The notes below the pieces were generated by a model, which saw only the letters and a list, made by a program, of their open reading frames with translations, was not told the origin of the DNA and did not search any database. A DNA stretch of 64,000 nt from the NCBI GenBank assembly GCA_027475525.1, contig JAMWFC010000055.1, forward strand, positions 1,909,223-1,973,222, written 5' to 3'. A program made the translations under genes and the position numbers. How positions within the stretch are numbered: position 1 is the first letter of the stretch; every line of letters begins with the position of its first letter. This stretch comes from Macrolepiota albuminosa. Taxonomy: Eukaryota; Basidiomycota; Agaricomycetes; Agaricales; Agaricaceae. Positions 54,173 through 64,000 of the stretch are shown in pieces.

Positions 54173-54957
54173 CTGACGACCAGCAACTCCTCTTCGACAT
54201 CTCCCACTCTCCCGATCCTACCCCAAAGGACGGACCCCCACCACCCCCCGGACTCCAGTCCCGCTCATCCTGGTCCTTTGTCATCAATGCCAGGCTGGAC
54301 GGCGCCCCGGGACCAATATCAGCCCTCATCGACAGCGGAGCCACCAGAGTTTTTGTCAGCGACGCCCTCGACCTCCTCCACGGCCCCCTCGACCAGCCCC
54401 TCCACCTGCAATGCCTCGATGGCACCCCCTCCTCCTCCAGCCCCATCCAGAGATCTCACTCAGGATGTGTGACCCTGGACAATGACTACGAGTTCACCTC
54501 CGACTTCCTGGTCACACGACTTCATGAATCGACCTCGATGGTGCTGGGACTACCCTGGCTGCATGACATGAACCCTGACATCGATTGGAGGACGCTCACC
54601 ATGACCTTCCCGGAACCCAAAGACCACCCCTCGACCGCTGTGCACCTCCAGGCCATAGGAAGCGACCTGACGCCCGACACCCCCGGGACGACTGCCGCGC
54701 CCCCCACGCCTGTCCAAGACCACAAGGCCCCTGATCGACCCCCAAACATTCCTTGGAACAAGTACAAAGGGCCGAACTACCCCGGCTGGTCTCAGACACG
54801 CGTCACACCCGCTCCAGCCAATGCATTAGTGACTCCGATTGACCCAAACGCACTCGACATTAGGATCATTGGGGCTGCCCCCATCGCCTGCCTCATGAAG
54901 GATGGAACTCCCACGTTTCAGCTACACACCTCGCCTTCTCTCCCAGAAGAACATCTA
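54173..54957 (+). pseudogene. G3-B protease domain 2
   Basis: Opens with the linker TDDQQLLFDISHS and holds FVINARLDG, LIDSGATRVFVS and VLGLPWLHDMNPDIDW. It ends at TGA 54958-54960, where copy A reads CGA (47645-47647). Gag and protease 1 are absent. Confidence 0.85.
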
Positions 54958-54960
54958 TGA

Positions 54961-56385
54961 GGGGACGCTATTCCCCCGGAAAAGAAAACCAAGGAGCAAA
55001 TCCTCCGAGAAGTAGTTCCCCCAGAGTATCACAAGTTCGCTGACGTATTCTCCGAAGGAGACGCCAAGAAGATTCCCCCTCACCGCCCTTATGACCATAC
55101 CATTGACCTCGAGGAAGGAGCCGCCCCCCCTTTCGGCAAGGTGTACAACATGTCGGAGGTCAAACTCCGGGCCCTCAAGGACTACCTCGACAAAATGCTT
55201 GGTAAGGAATTCATCCGACCCTCCACCTCCGCCGCCGGAGCCCCAGTTCTATTCGCCAAGAAGAAGGACGGCTCGCTCTGACTTTGCGTCGACTACCAAG
55301 AACTCAATAAGATCACCAAGAAGAACCGCTACCCGCTCCCGCTCATTGGCGATCTGGTCGATCAACTCTGCAGTGCCAAGATTTACACGAAGATCGACCT
55401 CTGCTCCAGTTACAACAACGTCCGCATCGCCCTGGGACACAAGTGGAAAACCGCGTTCCGCACGCGGCATGGTCTGTTTGAGTACCTTGTGATGCCTTTC
55501 GGAATGACTAACTCCCCTGCCACGTTCCAATACTTCATGAACGACATCTTCCATGACATGAGCGATGTCTTTGTGATCGTCTACCTGGATGACATCCTCA
55601 TCTATTCCGACTTGCAGGAGGACCACCAGAAACATGTCCAGCAAGTCCTCGAACGCCTCTGGAAGCACAACCTCCATGCCAAGCCTGAGAAGTGTTCATT
55701 CCACATGGAAGAGGTTGAGTATCTCGGCATCATAGTATCCCCAAATGGCGTTTGCATGGACCCCCACAAGGTTGAGGCCATTGTCAACTGGCCACAACCC
55801 CGGAACGTCAAGGAAGTACAATCCTTCTTGGGTTTCACTAATTTCTACTGGAGGTTCATAGATAACTACTCCGGTATCACGAAACCCCTCAACCGGCTCA
55901 CACGCAAGGACGTCGCCTGGAACTGGGACAGTAAGTGCCAGAGTGTCTTTAACCTGCTCAAGGAGGCTTTCACGGCCGCCCCCGTACTCCGGCACTACGA
56001 CCCAGCCCTCCCAATTATCCTGGAATGCGACGCCTCCGACTACGCCATTGCCGGGATTCTCTCGCAGATAGAACCTGACGGCAGGGAGCCCCAGCTAGTT
56101 GCCTTCTACACCCGGTCCATGATTGACACCAAGCTCAACTACAACATCTACGACAAGGAGCTCCTCGCCATTGTCGAAGCCTTCAAACAATGGCGAGCCT
56201 ACCTTGAGGGAGCCCGGCACCAGATTCAGGTCTACTCAGATCACAACAACCTGCAGTACTTCACCATGACCAAGCAACTTAGTCGACAGCAGGCCCGATG
56301 GTCCGAGGTTCTCTCGGAATACGACTTCACGATCCAGTACCGCCCGGGACGACTCGGAGCTAAACCCGATGCCCTCACCCATTGA
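54961..56385 (+). pseudogene. G3-B reverse transcriptase and RNase H
   Basis: Same frame as the protease. TGA at 55279-55281 replaces CGA in GSLRLCVDY, and [11 protein letters not shown] reads KIDLCSSYNNV. YLDD is intact. RNase H has ILECDASDYAIAGIL. The frame ends at TGA 56383-56385, again CGA in copy A, and the CGT before it has become CAT. Catalytically the RT might still fold, but the frame is not continuous. Confidence 0.88.
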
Positions 56386-57966
56386 CCAGACGTCTATCCC
56401 AAGAAGTCATTCGAGCTGGAATGCAATGCGTTCAATCATCGCGTGGTGATCCCTCCCAAACATCTGAATGCCATACTGATCTTAAACGATGAAGGGACCC
56501 TGAGCCAGATCCGCTGCACCCCCCGAGACAAGTACTTCACCGACCACGACCCCCGCAACCCCCCTGATGGAACCGACCAGAACTCCGCCTTCTCCTTGTC
56601 CCCTGACAAAAAACTCCTCCTCCGGGACGGCCGCATCTACGTCCCAGATCACACCCAACTCCACTACAATGTCCTCCGTCAACACCACGACTACAAGCTC
56701 CGGAGACACCCTGGAATACGTAAGACCCTCCAGCTTATCTCCCGGACTTACTTTTGGCCAGGGTTGAAGAAGGACGTAACCCGTTACATTTGATCATGCG
56801 AACCCTGCCTCCGGGTCAAGGTCCCCTGACACCGACCATACGGACTCCTGAAACCCCTGCTGGTCGGGCAACGCCCCTGGTCCTCCATATCCCTGGACCA
56901 CATTGTCGAACTCCCAGAATCTGAAGGGTTCAATGCCATTCTCGTCGTTGTGTGCAGGCTAATCAAACAGGGCATCTTCCTACCCTGCCACATCACGGAC
57001 ACCGCCCCGGACTTCACCTGGCTGTTCCTCGAGCACGTCTTTGCCAAACATGGACTCCCAGATGATATCGTCTCTGACCGTGGCCCGCTTTTTGTGTCCA
57101 AGTTCTGGACTTCCCTGTGTAAGGCCCTTGATGTAAAGACTAACCTCTCTACTGCCTATCACCCCAAAACCGATGGTCAAACCAAAAGGGTCAACCAGTC
57201 TCTCAAGCAGTACCTCCAACTGTACGTCAACTACTTGCAGGATGACTGGCGTGCCGAGCTCCCCCTGGCCGAGTTCACCTACAACAACACGCCGCACTCT
57301 GCCACCGGGGTATCGCCCTTCTTCGTCAACAAGGGATACCACCCTCGACTGACACTCTCGCTCTGGGACATCCTGTCACACGCCACCCATGAGGTCGCCT
57401 GGGATCTCCAATCCCTTCACGAGTTTCTCTGGGAAGAGATCGACACTGCGAACCGGGCCTATGTGAAACACGCCAACCAGAAACGGGAAGACACCCCCGA
57501 CTGGGCCCCCAGGACAAAGATATGGTTAGATCGACGCCACTCCCGCACCTACTGGCCCTCTCCAAAACTTGATCACAAGTGCCTCGGCCCATTCAAAATA
57601 TTGAAGAAGGTCTTATCCCATGCCTACCAGATTGAGCTTCCCCCGGGACTAAAAGGTCTGCACCTGGTATTCCACGTCTGCCTCCTGGAACGACACCTCC
57701 CGGATCCCTTCCCCGAATGACGCCCTGAGCCCCCTCCCCTGGTCGAGGTCGAGGACGAGTACCACTACAAGGTTGAAGACATCCTCGACTCCCAGGATAT
57801 TCATGGACGACCCCACTTTCTTGTACGGTGAAAGGAATACAGCCCAGAAGACAACACTTGAGAACCACGCCAAAACCTTGAAGGGGCCTTCGACAAACCC
57901 CGGGACTTCCAACAACGGCACTTGGAAAACAATCTTCCTGGGTGCAGGACCCACAGATGGCAGTAG
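56386..57966 (+). pseudogene. G3-B integrase and chromodomain relic
   Basis: Integrase is interrupted by TGA at 56791-56793 (CGA in copy A) within the zinc motif. The catalytic Glu is replaced by Lys (AAA 57184-57186, TDGQTKRVNQ). The chromodomain part carries TGA after VR at 57829 and again near 57859, where copy A has TGG. Compared with A nearly all changes are transitions. Confidence 0.88.
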
Positions 57967-58261
57967 TGGGTGTAACCCCCACCTCTGGGCTCAGTAGGGA
58001 TTCAACTTCCATGTATATTTTCTGCTTTTACTTTCTAGATCTTACTTACTCCCTTTTTAGTATCTTTTTCTCATAGTAGCGCCCCGGAGTCGGGGCAAGG
58101 TCACCTTCCAACTTTCTCGCCACATTACGATTCCTTACTTTACTTACTCCGGCGAACCAAGTATATACATTTTAGGTATAAGTACACTATCTCTACACAT
58201 CAGCAGTAACAGGAAACAAGACAGACAAAAAGAAAAGAGAAGAAGAAGAGAAAAAGATAAC
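57967..58261. other. Spacer between G3-B pol and its antisense gene
   Basis: Matches the equivalent spacer of copies A and C. No reading frame. Confidence 0.4.
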
Positions 58262-59332
58262 AAGAAACAACGTTGCCCACATCGCCCCTAACTGGAACTC
58301 CTCCCGGCCAACCCCAGAAGTCCTCTCCTATCCCCTCTGGACTGTGTTCCCGCCACACCTCCTCGGCCAGTTGGTCCCAAGATGGGAGCTGCTCACTCTT
58401 GTCCAGGATCTGCTCGAACCACGACCCTGGGGCCAGGACGTTCCTCTGGCGGTGTGCGGTCACCAGTCTCCCCAACAGGTCCAGATCCTGCTCCACCCCA
58501 GAGTTCCCCACCTCAGACTGCAACCCCTCTTGCAGGAAAGCAAACGCCATGGCCACTCCGTCCAGGAGCTGACGATGCTCCCAAGCCCAGCCTGGAGGTG
58601 TCAGTGCCGACCCAGCCACGAGAAAGAGAGTACTCACTTAGGGAGGCCATGCGCCCGATCACTACATCTCGGCGCAGGGTCTCGACCAACCTCGGGGGGC
58701 CCTGCCCTGGGAGCCCTACCCCCTGCTCCAGCCAGGCCTCGGCCTCCCCCAACTCCTGGAGGGCTGCCTCGCGATCCTCCTCCAGCCCCCACCGGAGCGC
58801 CGCCTCCTCCCTTGCCCCCTCCTTGTGCTCCTCCCTCTCCCGGTCAGCCTGCTCCAAACACGCCTGCAGTTCCCGCACCTCGGCGCTCAACAGTTGCCTG
58901 GACAGTGGAAAAAATACCACCAGGGAAAGGCGTGCTGGGGAGGCCGGGGATGGGGTCTCCACAGGCAAGTGCACCCTCTTGGAAGGCCCTGGGGAGGGAC
59001 TGGGCGATGCCCGCCGCTTCTCCTTGTCTAGGCGCCCCCCCTGCCCCTGGGTGTCGGACCGAGGGGCCCGGCATGTGATCAGCACCACGGGCCAGCCCCC
59101 CGGCCCCCCACCCGGACGACCCCCCACTGGGCGCCTCCGCGGGCGCTGCAGGCACCTCCCCTACTGGCTCCACCACCTCGCCCACCAGCTCTGCCACCCA
59201 ATCCCGCTCCTCGACCCCCATCCTCCAGGTAACTCCCCCCAGCGGCCATCCTTGCTCCTGGGTGACACAGCACGCCCTCCATAGCGCCGACACGGAACAA
59301 CACTCATGGTTAAGGCGGCAGGCCTTGCACAC
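58262..59332 (-). pseudogene. G3-B antisense gene, 5' end deleted
   Basis: Retains the second half of the Cys cluster (CKACRLNHECC), SALWRACCVTQEQGW, the coiled coil (about 58.7-58.9 kb) and the C-terminal domain. Exon 1, intron 1 and the first three Cys codons are missing: sequence next to the second half-cluster jumps to the polypurine-tract region of the LTR. It cannot make the full protein. Confidence 0.7.
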
Positions 59333-59375
59333 GGTACGCGCACCTTGGAGGGTCTCGGCGCTGAGGGGGGGGTGA

Positions 59376-59643
59376 TGTCATGACCCCTCCCCTCCAGACC
59401 CACCCTGGGACACCTCCAGAACACCATCCGGGACCCTCCCTCTGACCCCACAAGACACGCCCTGCCATCACGACCACCGACGCTGCCATCACGCGCATCA
59501 AGGACCGCCATCAGCCACCACCGACCCCGATCAACGATCAGATCATGTGCATCACACATCACAACTCCCTCCGCACCAATTGATCATGCGCCCCACACGT
59601 GCGATCCAGGTATACAGTCCCTGCCCGCTACTCAATGACCCCC
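59376..59643 (+). repeat. G3-B 3' LTR, truncated
   Basis: Starts tgtcatgacccc after a polypurine tract (ctgagggggggggtga). It stops at ctactcaatgaccccc, where an inverted LTR begins. Confidence 0.9.
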
Positions 59644-60366
59644 TGTCAGGTTCTGCTGAATCGGGGGCTTTCTGGGAAAGCAATCGTCCTTACAATGCGG
59701 ACTTGACCTACAGATACTCGGGTGTCTGGAACTCCAGGGCTAGGACTCCGGGGTTCAAGACGCGGACAGGAGCAGTCCTGGAAGAGGGGACTTGGTCCGG
59801 GGGTTTTGGGTTGTGAGTAGTTGGGGGATTCATGTGGGGGTCGAGTCGTGAACTGGGAGTTCTAAGACAAGACCAAGTTAGCTAATTAAAGTCGCGAAGT
59901 GTGTACCAGTCTTAGAGCACGCGAGTATTCAAGCATGCCAGTCAATGCATACCAGTCAAACAGAGGGCATGCAACAATCCAAGTAACTAAGTTAAAGCAG
60001 TGTAACAGTGTAATATCAAGACTAACGAATACAATGGAGAACTATGCTATAAGTACTATGGGACCGGGTCTTGGGGTTCCGGGGTGTCTGGGATGGGTTC
60101 CGGGGGTCATTGAGTAGTGGGCCGGGACTGTATACTTGGATCGCGCGTATGGGGCACGCAATCAGTTGGTGCAGAGGGAGCTGTGATGCGTGATGCGTGA
60201 TGGCCAGAAGCGAATCGCGTGATCTGATCGTTGATCGGGGCTGATGGTGGCTGATGGCGGTCCTTGATGTGCGTGATGGCGGTGTCGGTAGTTGTGATGG
60301 CAGGGCGTGCCCTGTGGGGTCGGAGGGAGGGTCCCGGGGTGGGTCCAGAGGGGAAGGGTCGTGACA
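59644..60366 (-). repeat. G3-C 3' LTR (full length, inverted)
   Basis: Plus strand tgtcaggttctg...gtcgtgaca, 723 bp, with TG...CA ends. It is the cleanest full LTR of the family in the window. The spacer 60367-60495 holds the polypurine tract (minus strand gaagggagggtga). Confidence 0.93.
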
Positions 60367-60495
60367 TCACCCTCCCTTCAGCGCCGAGACCCTCCGAGGC
60401 ATGCATAGCCGGTGGTTTGGACCGGGGTCCAATTGTGGGATCTGGCACCTGATCTGCCACGTATCGAAAAAAAATTTTTACCATCAAACTCAACT

Positions 60496-62194
60496 ATGTC
60501 GCATACGCCGACGCATTCTCCGACGCCCCCCCAAACTGATGAGGTCGTGCCCCTCATGGCCTGGGAGGCCCAGGATGCGCGGTACCGAGCCCGCTTGGAC
60601 CGGGAGTGCGTGATGGCTCTTGCGCAACAATGTGAGTGCTTCCTGCGCCGCTCGCTTGTCGTTACTGACCTTCCCTTTTCAGAACAACACAACATTACTG
60701 CCCCGGAGGTGGGTCCCAGCTGGCTCCCGGGGCCTGTCCCTGATGCAGGTCCTGGGGGTCCTTTGGGGTCAGGTCTCAGTCGTCCCGTGCCCACTTTTGC
60801 ATGGATGACCGTGCGCCCCCCCGTCCCCCTCCCCCTCCTTGTCCTAGACTGGTCGCCCCTCATTTCCGTCGCTCTGGGATGGCAGTGGGGGCCATTTCCG
60901 AGGTCCTGGAGACCCAGCATGACACAGGAGGCCTTCGAGGGGGCGCTGGTGAGGCCCCAGGGCTTGCCTCCCCATGCCTGGTGTATCAGCAATGGGCCGG
61001 GAAGTAGCTTCGTACCTCTGGTCCCGCAGCTAATCCTGCCTAATGTCTTCATTGCATGCATCACTCAGTGACGTGTTTGTTCGAGGCCCCGTCCGCCTCG
61101 TCCCGGCGCAACACTTCCGTGTGTGAGGCCTGTCATCTCAATCATGAGCGATGTTCCGTTTCGGCCCTCTGGAGGGCATATTGCGTTTTGCGGGAGCAGG
61201 GTTGGCCGTTGGGAGGGATCACCTGGAGGATGGGGGTGGAGGAGAGGAATTGGGTTGCGGGGGCGGTGGCAGTTCAGGAGGAGGCGCCGGGGGAGGGCGA
61301 GGGGTTGTCCAGGTGGGCAGCCGGGGCTGGCCTGTGGTTTTGATCACCCGCTGGGTGACCCGGTCCAGTGCCCCAGGGCAGGAGGGACGTGAGGGGCACC
61401 CTGATAAGGGGAAACAGCAGGCGTCGCCTAGCCCCTCCCTGGGGCCCTCCAAGAGGGCGTGCCTGCCCTCTGGGACCCCACCTCCGGTCTCCCCCCTGCG
61501 TCTTTCCCCTGCAGTGTCCTCGCCATTGTTGGGGCAGCCCCTGGAGGCGGACATGGGGGCTTTTCGGGAGCATCCAGGGGAGTCTGAGGAGGGTAGGGGG
61601 GAGGCTGACGTGTGGAGGGAGCTGGAGGCGGGTCAGGAGGCGCTTCAGCAGCTGGAGGAGGCCCAGGTCGCTCGGGGGGAGGTGGAGGTGCAGTTGGAGG
61701 CGTTGCGGGCGAGGCTGGGGCAGGGAGTGGGGATCCCAGAGGGGGTCTCCTCTGGACAGGAGGTGGTGGAGGGGCTGCGCCACGATGTGGTGATCACGCG
61801 CATGGCATCTCTGAGTGAGTTCTCTGTTACTTGCTCACTTATTTTGCTAATGTCTTCAGGCTGGGCCTGGGAGCACCGTCTGCTCCTAGATGGAGCTGCC
61901 ATGGCTCTTGCTGCACTGCAGAAGGGGCAGCGCCTGGAGGTGACGACCCCTGGGGTGGAGCGTGGTCTCAACCTCCTAGGGTGACTCGTGGTCGCACACC
62001 AGCGGAGGAACATGCCTGCCCCAGAGTCTTGGTTCGAGCATGTGTTGGATGAGGGTGAGCCTCTCCCGTCCTGAGATCTGCTGGCCGAGGAAGTGTTGCG
62101 GGAGCATGGTCCAGAGGAGGTGGGGGAGGGTTTCCGGGGTTGGCTGAGGGGAGGGGAGGGCGAGGGGAGTCACAGTTTGGGGCCCCAGCATTAG
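60496..62194 (+). pseudogene. G3-C antisense accessory gene
   Basis: ATG at 60496 (MSHTPTHSPTPPQTDEV). Intron 1 at 60632-60682 (51 nt, gtgagt...ttttcag) has the same length as in copy A. After a frame change near 61030 the Cys cluster reads CLHCMHHSVTC ... CEACHLNHERC, keeping CX2CX6CX15CX2CX6C. Then come SALWRAYCVLREQGW, a coiled coil (LEAGQEALQQLEEAQVARG, about 61.6-61.75 kb), intron 61815-61859 (45 nt), and WAWEHRLLLDGAAMALAALQ. TGA near 61981 and 62071 end the frame early. The conserved introns and cysteines across diverged copies argue that this was a real gene. Confidence 0.72.
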
Positions 62195-62458
62195 GGGTGG
62201 CGTTTTGACGTTTTCTTTTTTCTTCTTCATCTGTTATGTTTCTTGTCCCGGCCTAGAACTGTAGATAGTGTACTTATAAGAAAAATGTATATACTCGGTC
62301 TTTCAGGGTAAGTAAGAAAGGAATCGTATAAGTAATGCAGCGGAAAAGCTGGAAGGAGACCCTGCTTTGACTCCGGGGTGCTACTTATGAGAAAAGGTGC
62401 TAAAAAGAGAGTAAGTTCTAGAAAGGGGAAGCAGAAAGTACACACGGGAGTTGAATCC
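62195..62458. other. Spacer between the antisense gene and G3-C pol end
   Basis: No gene seen. Equivalent to 57967-58261. Confidence 0.4.
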
Positions 62459-64000
62459 CTACTGAGCCCAGAGGCGGGGGTTATGCCCACTACTGCCGTC
62501 TGTAAGTCCTGCACCAAGGAAGATTGTTCTCTGGGTGCCATTGTTGGAAGTCCCAGAGTTTGTCGAGGGCACCTTTGAGGTTTTGGCGTGGTTCCCAAGT
62601 GTTGTCTTCCAGGCTGTATCCCTTTCATCGTACGAGGAAGTGGGGTCGTCCACAAATATTCCGGGAGTCGAGGATGTCTTCAACCTTGTAGTGGTACTCG
62701 TCCTCGACCTCGACCAGGGGAGGGGGCTCGGGGTGTCATTCGGGGAAGAGATCCAGGGGGTGTCATTCCAGGAGGCGGACGTGGAATACCGGGTGCAGAC
62801 CTTTTAGTCCCAGGGGAAGCTCAATCTTGTAGGCGTGGGATGAGACCTTCTTCAATATTTTGAACAGGCTGAGGCGCTTGTGATCAAGTTTTGGGGAGGG
62901 CCAGCAGGTGCGGGAGTGGCGTCGATCTAACCATATCTTTGTCCTGGGGGCCCAGTCGGGGGTGTCTTCCCGTTTCTGGTCGGCGTGTTTCACATAGGCC
63001 CGGTTCGCAGTGTCGATCTCTTCCCAGAGAAACTCGTGAAGGGATTGGAGATCCCAGGCGACCTCATGGGTGGCGTGCGACAGGATGTCCCAGAGCGAGA
63101 GTGTCAGTCGAGGGTGGTATCCCTTGTTGACGAAGAAGGGCGATACCCCGGTGGCAGAGTGCGGCGTGTTGTTGTAGGTGAACTCGGCCAGGGGGAGCTC
63201 GGCACGCCAGTCATCCTGCAAGTAGTTGACGTACAGTTGGAGGTACTGCTTGAGAGACTGGTTGACCCTTTTGGTTTGACCATCGGTTTTGGGGTGATAG
63301 GCAGTAGAGAGGTTAGTCTTTACATCAAGGGCCTTACACAGGGAAGTCCAGAACTTGGACACAAAAAGCGGGCCACGGTCAGAGACGATATCATCTGGGA
63401 GTCCATGTTTGGCAAAGACGTGCTCGAGGAACAGCCAGGTGAAGTCCGGGGCGGTGTCCGTGATGTGGCAGGGTAGGAAGATGCCCTGTTTGATTAGCCT
63501 GCACACAACGACGAGAATGGCATTGAACCCTTCAGATTCTGGGAGTTCGACAATGTGGTCCAGGGATATGGAGGACCAGGGGCGTTGCCCGACCAGCAGG
63601 GGTTTCAGGAGTCCGTATGGTCGGTGTCAGGGGACCTTGACCCGGAGGCAGGGTTCGCATGATCAAATGTAACGGGTTACGTCCTTCTTCAACCCTGGCC
63701 AAAAGTAAGTCCGGGAGATAAGCTGGAGGGTCTTACGTATTCCAGGGTGTCTCCGGAGCTTGTAGTCGTGGTGTTGACGGAGGACATTGTAGTGGAGTTG
63801 GGTGTGATCTGGGACGTAGATGCGGCCGTCCCGGAGGAGGAGTTTTTTGTCAGGGGACAAGGAGAAGGCGGAGTTCTGGTCGGTTCCATCAGGGGGGTTG
63901 CGGGGGTCGTGGTCGGTGAAGTACTTGTCTCGGGGGGTGCAGCGGATCTGGCTCAGGGTCCCTTCATCGTTTAAGATCAGTATGGCATTCAGATGTTTGG
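62459..64000 (-). pseudogene. G3-C integrase and chromodomain relic (partial)
   Basis: Minus-strand integrase with VSDRGPLF and TDGQTKRVNQ (Lys codon at 63270-63272 in place of the catalytic Glu) and the shared TGA at 63663-63665. Downstream the C-terminus and chromodomain are less decayed than in B ([10 protein letters not shown] kept) but frameshifted. The 5' part lies beyond the window. Confidence 0.87.

Larger units (their letters stand above)
53369..59643 (+). mobile_element. G3 copy B: gag-less, decayed
   Basis: LTR, then directly protease 2, RT, RNase H, integrase, chromodomain relic, a truncated antisense gene, and a partial 3' LTR (59376-59643). It contains several TGA codons at places where copy A has CGA or TGG, and an inactivated integrase. 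Confidence 0.9.
59644..64000 (-). mobile_element. G3 copy C: inverted, tail-to-tail with B, cut by the window end
   Basis: Reading leftwards: integrase (62763-63974), chromodomain relic, antisense gene (plus strand, 60496-62194), polypurine tract, full 3' LTR (59644-60366). The integrase part is nearly identical to copy B, including the same TGA and Glu-to-Lys changes. Confidence 0.9.

Noticed and set aside
1..64000. tRNA, rRNA or riboswitch genes
   Set aside because: None recognised when reading both strands; no supporting motif was found.

Overview
The window reads as a transposon graveyard from a fungal nuclear genome. It is probably a basidiomycete of the Agaricomycetes type (inference). 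The evidence is a Tad1-like LINE with endonuclease, RT and RNase H; several Ty3/gypsy elements, two of them chromoviruses; and 45-60 nt introns with fungal-type splice sites. No rRNA, tRNA, CRISPR or intact host gene was recognised. At most there are weak exon-like pieces on the minus strand between 16.0 and 18.7 kb.

Layout. 1-14.7 kb is AT-rich, decayed sequence. A 5'-truncated LINE (2304-8820, minus) interrupts it, flanked by a perfect target-site duplication (TSD) and ending in a 26-nt poly-A. The same stretch holds a decayed LTR relic. A solo LTR with a 5-bp TSD sits at 14712-15229. From 18912 to 41847 lies a Ty3/gypsy element called G1 here (minus; LTRs about 904 bp). Its RT gene is split by a second solo LTR (25585-26103) and its gag gene by a complete nested chromovirus, G2 (29242-40375, TSD ATACT). 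From 42.0 kb to the end lie at least three pieces of a GC-rich chromovirus, G3. Copy A (42321-54172) is nearly complete, copy B (53369-59643) lacks gag, and copy C (59644-64000) is inverted and tail-to-tail with B.

What stands out. (1) G1 and G3 each carry, between pol and the 3' LTR and on the strand opposite pol, a spliced gene whose product has a Gal4-like six-cysteine (Zn2Cys6-like) pattern. (2) G2 instead carries two long same-strand accessory reading frames after pol. (3) G3 has two retropepsin domains in tandem. (4) Almost every in-frame stop in the LINE, G1 and G2 is TGA. Comparison of G3 copies A and B shows CGA-to-TGA directly, so the locus has decayed through methyl-CpG-type transitions. 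(5) Seventeen tandem duplications all have a period of exactly 77 bp in unrelated sequence. This is almost certainly an assembly artefact (untrimmed k=77 overlaps), and it explains many of the frameshifts in G3.

Order of events inferred from nesting: old AT-rich elements, then LINE insertion. Separately, G1 insertion came first, then G2 into G1 gag and a fourth LTR family into G1 RT (later reduced to a solo LTR). G3 copies are of mixed age: A is least decayed, while B and C share the same inactivating mutations.
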